Shown here: positions 59,212-64,000 of the stretch, one piece after another
How the letters are laid out: each line of letters starts with the position of its first letter
Numbering within the stretch: the stretch's first letter is position 1
From: Dyadobacter jiangsuensis
Lineage (GTDB): Bacteria; Bacteroidota; Bacteroidia; Cytophagales; Spirosomataceae
Length of the DNA stretch: 64,000 bases
NCBI RefSeq assembly: GCF_003014695.1
Contig: NZ_PYAS01000011.1
Location: 1 to 64,000 of the forward strand
Reading direction: 5' to 3'
Program-made: the position numbers and the translations under genes
The notes under the pieces: generated by a model
Told to the model about the DNA's origin: nothing
Database searches by the model: none
What the model saw: only the letters and a program-made list of their open reading frames with translations

Positions 59212-61575
59212 TCAGAATTTGATGGTTACCGAGCCGGATAACTGGCGGAGCGGCTGAGGCAATCCCCAGTTGGAGAAGGTGGCTTCGTTGCCCAGGTTAT
59301 TGCCTTTGAGCGTCACGCGCCATTTGGGCTGGTCGTAAAAGAGCGAGGCGTTAATCAGCGTATAGCCCGGAATGGTAATCAGGTTGGCGGCCTCGAAGAA
59401 GCAGTCGGATACATAATTACCGCCAAAGCCAAGGCCAAAATTGCGCAGTGTTTTGCCGGTAAACTTGTAGCTCACCCAGAGATTGGCAAAGTCGGTCGGG
59501 ACTTGCGCCACGTAGTTGCCTTCGAATGCAGCGGCTTTCACTACTTTATTCTCATTTTTGGCATAACCCGCCACGATGTTCAGGCCCGCTACCGGGTTTG
59601 CAACGATCTCTACTTCATAGCCTTTGCTTTTCTGTTGGCCGTCCTGAATCGTAAAGCTGTTTTCGATGCGGGTAGCATTGTTGATTGCGATATCATAGTA
59701 GCTGACAGTACCCGTCAGTTTGCGGTTAAATGCTTCGGCTTTCAAACCAAACTCCCATTGATTGGCATTCAAAGGCTTGAACGTAGCGATGGTACCGTCG
59801 GGCTGCACCACGGGGGCGACATTCTGGAAACCATTCATGTAGTTACCAAAAATCGAAAGCTGCTCCGGTGCAAGCTGGTATACAAAACCGAATTTGGGCG
59901 AAACGGCGGTTTGCTTGTAATCGTTGGTTCCTTTGACACCGTTGGTGATCGTCGCATTGTTCACGAACCGGTCCACACGGAGGCTCAGCATTACAATCAG
60001 GCGCTCGGTCAGGTTGATCACGTCCGAGGCATAGGCGCTGTACGTGCTTAGGCGCGTCTGGTTGTTGGAATTGGTTTTGGCAGCCATGAGGTCGTTCACC
60101 TTTTCGAGGTTGATGCCCGGGATAGGCTTGTTGGTATTCACCACATCATACGTTCCGACGTCGGTATAGCGCAGCTGGCTCGTGAACGTGTACACGTCCA
60201 GGCCTATGAGCAGGCGGTTGCGTACGCGTCCGATGTTGAAATTGCCGGTAAAGTTTTGCTGCGCATTGATGGACGTGAAAATGCGGGGGCCGTAGTTGGA
60301 AATGTTTCGGTTGAAAGTCGTGTCGCTTGTCCAGTTCGGGTAAATCTGGTTGCTGTGCTCGATGCGGTTATTGCCGAGCGTGATATTCGTTTGGGAGGTC
60401 CATTTGGAATTGATGGTATAACGGGCGCCGAGTGCGTAATTGAGTGCGGTGAGGTCCGCGTCGATGTTTTCGCCGCCCAGGGATGTTTTGCTGCTGACAG
60501 GTATGTCCTTGAAATTCTTGTAGGAAGTTTTGTTCAGGTTCTGATAATAGGCTACGGTCGAGCGGTTGGTGGCATTCAATTCGGCGTCGAAAGAGAGCGT
60601 AAGACGATCGTCTACCTTGTAAAGCAAGCTTGGTGTAGCGGTGTAGCGGCGGTTATGGCCGAAACTCTGCCAGGTTCCTTCCGAGTGTGCGGCGGCATTC
60701 ACACGGAGGAGCAGGCTCTTGTCTGCATTGAGCGGCGTATTGACATCCGCTGTAAACCGGCTGAGCTCGTAACTTCCTGCGGTATACGAAACTTCACCTT
60801 TAAATTTCTCGAAAGGCTTTTTGGTAACCTCGTTGATCAGCCCGCCGAAGCTTACAAGGCTCGACCCGAACAATGTTCCCGATGGACCTTTGATCACTTC
60901 AACCCGTTCCAGGTTGATCGGGTCCGATTGGTAAATCTGCACCGCCATCCCGTTCCGGATTGTGGTGGTAGCCGAAAAGCCCCGGATCGTAGCACCGGTA
61001 CCACCGGCCGGATTGTTGACAGGTGCCACGCCCGCTACATTCCGTAATGCGTCTTTAAAATCGGTCACGACCTGTTCGCTGATGAGGTCTTTGTTGACAG
61101 TGCTATAAACCTGGGGATTTTCCAGGTTTTTGAGCGGAAGCCTGGCCACATAATCCGATTCCTTGTCGGCAAACCGGTTTACATTCCCTTTCACCTGCAC
61201 CTCTTCCAGCTGGTTTAAACTCTCTTTGAGGCTCACAACAGGTACCGTGATCGTTTCATCGGCCACGATTTCAATGGGTATTTCAACGGCCGAGTAGCCG
61301 ATGAGCTGCACGACGAGCGTTTGGCTGCCTTCGATGACATTCCGGATGATATAGTCGCCCTGTTCGCTGGTGAGTGCGCCTTTGGACGAACCTTTAATGG
61401 ACACATTGACAAAGCTGGCCGGCTGGCCGTCGGAGGTTTGCACAACTCCCCGCACGTTGCCGCGTCCCTTGTCGGGAGCGAGCGCGAAGGCGCATTGAAA
61501 TGAAATCAGCAAGGCAACGGCCAGGTGGGTTACACGCAATAGGGCATTTGCAGAGTGTAAGTATTGATTTTTCAT
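59212..61575 (-). CDS. TonB-dependent siderophore receptor
   Basis: This 787-residue outer-membrane protein has a signal peptide ending CAFALA. A carboxypeptidase-regulatory-like domain (about 40-125, VRGVVQTSDGQPASFVNVSI) is followed by a plug (GPSGTLFGSSLVSFGGLIN) and a barrel ending in KF. It is similar in layout to the receptor at 36916 but lacks the STN domain and has no linked sigma/anti-sigma pair. The start at 61575 is the Met before the signal peptide. Promoter and PepSY linkage suggest ferric-siderophore uptake. Confidence 0.9.
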   Translation of the reverse strand: MKNQYLHSANALLRVTHLAVALLISFQCAFALAPDKGRGNVRGVVQTSDGQPASFVNVSIKGSSKGALTSEQGDYIIRNVIEGSQTLVVQLIGYSAVEIPIEIVADETITVPVVSLKESLNQLEEVQVKGNVNRFADKESDYVARLPLKNLENPQVYSTVNKDLISEQVVTDFKDALRNVAGVAPVNNPAGGTGATIRGFSATTTIRNGMAVQIYQSDPINLERVEVIKGPSGTLFGSSLVSFGGLINEVTKKPFEKFKGEVSYTAGSYELSRFTADVNTPLNADKSLLLRVNAAAHSEGTWQSFGHNRRYTATPSLLYKVDDRLTLSFDAELNATNRSTVAYYQNLNKTSYKNFKDIPVSSKTSLGGENIDADLTALNYALGARYTINSKWTSQTNITLGNNRIEHSNQIYPNWTSDTTFNRNISNYGPRIFTSINAQQNFTGNFNIGRVRNRLLIGLDVYTFTSQLRYTDVGTYDVVNTNKPIPGINLEKVNDLMAAKTNSNNQTRLSTYSAYASDVINLTERLIVMLSLRVDRFVNNATITNGVKGTNDYKQTAVSPKFGFVYQLAPEQLSIFGNYMNGFQNVAPVVQPDGTIATFKPLNANQWEFGLKAEAFNRKLTGTVSYYDIAINNATRIENSFTIQDGQQKSKGYEVEIVANPVAGLNIVAGYAKNENKVVKAAAFEGNYVAQVPTDFANLWVSYKFTGKTLRNFGLGFGGNYVSDCFFEAANLITIPGYTLINASLFYDQPKWRVTLKGNNLGNEATFSNWGLPQPLRQLSGSVTIKF

Positions 61576-61604
61576 ATTATTTGTAAATAATCTAAATAAA
61601 AATA

Positions 61605-61635
61605 CAAACATAATGCGCTTTTCGGTTTTCGCCAA
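61605..61635 (-). promoter_or_regulatory. Promoter for the TonB receptor-PepSY operon
   Basis: On the minus strand TTG (61633-61635) is 20 bp from TATGTTTG (61605-61612), giving a leader of about 25 bases to the ATG at 61575. Confidence 0.55.
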
Positions 61636-61769
61636 CGAAAGCGGAAAAATTTGCCGGCTGCGGGCTTCGCAAAAAAGAAGCAGTGTGGGGAGAAAAATCC
61701 GGGTTGCGGTAGTAGTCTGTTATGAAGCTTTGCAAGTATCCTTGTCACATACCAAAACTAACTAACACC

Positions 61770-61967
61770 ATGTCATTCTCCCGGGCTGAAATTTTGATTA
61801 ACAAGCTTATCAGCAATAAGATATCCGAGGACGAACTGGCGGAGTTGCTCGCAGGGATTTCCGATGACGAAGGGGGTAAAACTTACTCCGACGCCCTCGA
61901 AATTTATTTCAACCGTTTGTTGAAGGAAAACCGGCCGAACGGTGAGGCCGGGCCGAAGGAATCATAG
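61770..61967 (+). CDS. 65-residue protein resembling a FecR N-terminal domain
   Basis: This small protein (MSFSRAEILINKLISNKISE at its start) has an acidic helical pattern (EDELAELLAGIS) like the cytoplasmic N-terminal helices of FecR anti-sigma factors. It has no membrane helix or periplasmic domain. It could be a free-standing sigma-binding domain or a FecR remnant. The start at 61770 is the ATG after which the helix pattern begins; 61722 is an alternative. It lies about 300 bp before the SusC-like gene. Confidence 0.5.
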   Translation: MSFSRAEILINKLISNKISEDELAELLAGISDDEGGKTYSDALEIYFNRLLKENRPNGEAGPKES

Positions 61968-62266
61968 CAGATTACAGAATTTACAACTACTCACTCTCCT
62001 CTATCAATAGTTTGTTCAGAAATAAAAAAGTCAGATCCTTTTAGAATAGCCCAAACGACACCATCCCTAGTAATGTGAGCAGGATTTCAAGATGTTTTCT
62101 TCCGTGAGCAACCCTCGCGGAAGGTGATCCGCTACTCACCTCTGATACCATGTTATTAATACCGCTGACACGGATTATATAAGTCTGTCGTGTTTTCTAT
62201 TTTTTTAACATAAAGCTCTATTTCTCAGTATCATGAACAGTGCCCGTCACCTTAAACACAAAAACT
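61968..62266. other. Intergenic region before the SusC-like gene
   Basis: No coding sequence or exact TAnnTTTG element is seen. It is moderately AT-rich, with a near match TATTTTTT around 62199. No hairpin stands out. Confidence 0.4.
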
Positions 62267-64000
62267 ATGGATCCAAATTTTACTGCTAGCCTGCGAAGGT
62301 TGCTCCTATGCATTTTCGTGGCAGTTTTGCTCGTCAGCCCGGCATTCGCGGCGAGAAATCTCGATAAGACCATCAAGGGAAAAGTTACTTCGAAAATAGA
62401 CGGCGCGGCGCTGCCCGGCGTCAGTATTGTGGTGAAGGGAAGCCAGCTGGGTACCTCCACCGATGCAACCGGTAATTACTCGATCAACGTCAATGAGGCC
62501 TCCAAGCCGGTTCTCGTATTTTCCTACATCGGGCATGAAACCCAGGAAGTGATCGTAGGGAACCAATCGGTGATCGACGTGGTGCTGGCGGAAGGTGTTG
62601 AAACGCTGAACGAAACCGTGGTAACGGCTTTGGGTCTTTCACGCGAGAAACGCTCATTGGGCTATTCGGTGGCCGAAGTCAATGGAAAAGATATCAGCCG
62701 GGTGGCACAGGAAAACGTGCTGAATTCGCTGGCCGGCAGGGTGCCGGGCGTTACCATTAGCTCCACAGGTGGCACCGGTTCTTCGGTCAGTATGATCATC
62801 CGCGGCGCTACATCTCTGAGCAGTGATAATCAGCCGCTTTTCGTAGTTGACGGTGTTCCTATCGCCAATACGCTCAACAACGTAAGCCAGGTAGGTAACG
62901 ACAACCGCGTCGACTACGGTAATGCGATTTCCAGCCTTAACCCCGACGATATCGAGAACGTATCCATCCTGAAAGGCCCGAACGCAGCGGCACTTTACGG
63001 TTCGAGGGCAGGTCGCGGGGTGGTGCTGATTACTACCAAAACCGGTAGCAAATCGAAAAAAATGACGGTTTCCGTCAACTCCAACACGGTTTTTGACAAG
63101 CCTTACAAATACCTGAACATGCACCACAAGTTTGCGACGGGTATTCTGCCTTTTACACCGGATAACAACCCGTACCCCGGTGGTGTGCTGATGATCGACG
63201 AAGGTTCTGCCGGTGGGGTAGGCCCGGAACTCGACAAAGGCTATAAGGCCATTCAATGGAACAGCCCCAAGGATGCCAATGGCAACCCGATTCCTACGGA
63301 CCTCGTTTCGCATCCGGATAATGTCAAAAATTTTGTGCGTACAGGTATTACCACCACCAACGGGGTTGCAATTTCAAACAGCAATGATCTGGTAACTTAC
63401 CGGTTGTCGTATTCGAACATGTCGAACCGCGGTATTATCCCGAATTCAGATCTGTTCCGTAATTCATTGAATATCAATTCGGCAGTGAAGCTGGCCAAAA
63501 AACTGACGCTCAGCACGAACGTCGATATCAGCCGCAACAACTCCAACAACCGTCCGGCGACCAACCGTGGTACCAACCCGCTGCAATGGGCATATGCGGT
63601 TTCGCCGCACATCGATATCCGCGACCTGCGCAATTACTGGGTGCCGGGGCAGGAAGGCTTGCAGCAGCTGTCACAAGGCCCGGGCGATTACAACAACCCG
63701 TGGTTCCTGGCTTACGAGGTCAACAACAGCTTCGTCCGCGACCGTGTGTTTGGGAACCTTAAGGCCGACTGGCAGATCACACCGCATTTGAGCCTGATGG
63801 GTCGTTACGCGCTCGATACTTATCGCGAACAGCGCGAAACCAAAATCGGAAACAGCTATACCAATGATAGCCGTGGTGGTTACGGGGTGATTAACCTTAC
63901 CCGATTTGAACGCAATGCCGACTTCCTTTTGAGCTATAAGCGTGATATCAACAATTTCAGTTTCTCGGTATCGGGCGGTGGTAATACCCGTTATCAGAAA
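62267..64000 (+). CDS. SusC/RagA-family TonB-linked outer-membrane receptor (partial, runs off the end)
   Basis: The frame is open for 578 codons to the window end. It has a signal peptide (LLVSPAFAA near residue 25), a carboxypeptidase-regulatory-like domain (GKVTSKIDGAALPGVSIVVK, then GTSTDATGNYSI), and the SusC plug hallmarks (ALGLSREKRSLGYSV; GRVPGVTIS; IIRGATSLSSDNQPLFVVDG; ILKGPNAAALYGSRAG). These proteins import oligosaccharides or other polymers with a SusD lipoprotein, presumably encoded beyond the window. The protein is usually about 1000 residues, so roughly half is missing. Confidence 0.93.
   Translation, partial: MDPNFTASLRRLLLCIFVAVLLVSPAFAARNLDKTIKGKVTSKIDGAALPGVSIVVKGSQLGTSTDATGNYSINVNEASKPVLVFSYIGHETQEVIVGNQSVIDVVLAEGVETLNETVVTALGLSREKRSLGYSVAEVNGKDISRVAQENVLNSLAGRVPGVTISSTGGTGSSVSMIIRGATSLSSDNQPLFVVDGVPIANTLNNVSQVGNDNRVDYGNAISSLNPDDIENVSILKGPNAAALYGSRAGRGVVLITTKTGSKSKKMTVSVNSNTVFDKPYKYLNMHHKFATGILPFTPDNNPYPGGVLMIDEGSAGGVGPELDKGYKAIQWNSPKDANGNPIPTDLVSHPDNVKNFVRTGITTTNGVAISNSNDLVTYRLSYSNMSNRGIIPNSDLFRNSLNINSAVKLAKKLTLSTNVDISRNNSNNRPATNRGTNPLQWAYAVSPHIDIRDLRNYWVPGQEGLQQLSQGPGDYNNPWFLAYEVNNSFVRDRVFGNLKADWQITPHLSLMGRYALDTYREQRETKIGNSYTNDSRGGYGVINLTRFERNADFLLSYKRDINNFSFSVSGGGNTRYQK

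Noticed and set aside
62654..63313. 219-codon minus-strand open frame
   Set aside because: It is antisense to the SusC-like gene, which is unmistakable on the plus strand.
1..64000. CRISPR array, tRNA gene, insertion sequence or prophage
   Set aside because: No regularly spaced repeats, cloverleaf sequences, transposase motifs or phage structural genes were seen. A tRNAscan or IS search could still find weak cases.

Overview
The window is about 64 kb of a Bacteroidota chromosome, most likely order Cytophagales and plausibly Dyadobacter or a close relative. That placement is inference from four signs: Bacteroidota-type promoters (TAnnTTTG at -7, TTG/TTTG at -33), a type IX secretion sorting domain, SusC/RagA and FecI/FecR/TonB-receptor genes, and families confined to this phylum (DUF4286, DUF5009, Hc1-like histone). 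Gene density is ordinary. I see no tRNA, insertion sequence, prophage or CRISPR array.

Layout. (1) 1-300: the 3' part of a 5S rRNA with its terminator, then a decayed, 5'-truncated second 5S copy with its own terminator. (2) 340-6221: a LacI-type regulator divergent from an amino-sugar operon (GH109 N-acetylgalactosaminidase, NagB deaminase, DUF5009 membrane acyltransferase, Tat-exported esterase/hydrolase). (3) 6205-18636: mostly housekeeping and lipid metabolism: ispD, queA, accC, an alpha-oxoamine synthase that may make a sphingolipid or sulfonolipid base, an Hc1-like histone, a MaoC hydratase, HPF, cysM, two alpha/beta hydrolases and an acyl-CoA synthetase. (4) 18771-23404: a GNAT gene and a close-packed minus-strand run of a secreted thermonuclease-fold protein, a proline-rich protein with a C-terminus resembling DNA polymerase III psi, and two unrecognised coiled-coil/four-helix membrane proteins. 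This run is one of two candidates for something undescribed. (5) 23453-26884: a SorA/SorB-like sulfite dehydrogenase pair and two Tat-exported ferritin-like proteins, preceded by a possible leader RNA or small RNA. (6) 27487-31855: a PepSY-like secreted protein and a sigma-54 response regulator that overlaps, tail to tail, a large hybrid histidine kinase.

(7) 32057-36837: a periplasmic sugar-oxidation set: a beta-propeller dehydrogenase fused to cytochrome c, a DUF1080+PA14 protein, and a divergent DUF1080 protein. (8) 36916-41338: an ECF sigma / FecR / TonB-receptor iron-uptake cassette. (9) 41507-49128: a conserved hypothetical, an LEA-like 11-mer repeat protein, a GT35 glucan phosphorylase homologue lacking the PLP lysine, a Uma2 nuclease-like protein, an RmlD-like reductase, a cyclophilin, a lipoprotein and a BamA/TamA-like barrel. 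(10) 49451-57918: two tandem YD/RHS proteins. The first ends in a T9SS sorting domain. The second ends in an RHS core followed by an AT-rich tip with a permuted-papain-like His...Cys pattern, and its stop codon overlaps the start of a tiny two-helix membrane protein that looks like an immunity protein. This is the other strong candidate for an undescribed system. (11) 57944-64000: a second TonB receptor with a PepSY membrane reductase, a 65-residue protein resembling a FecR N-terminus, and the first 578 codons of a SusC/RagA receptor that runs off the end.

Two themes recur. One is iron acquisition (both TonB receptors, PepSY, FecI/FecR, ferritin-like proteins). The other is glycan use (GH109, NagB, DUF1080, SusC).
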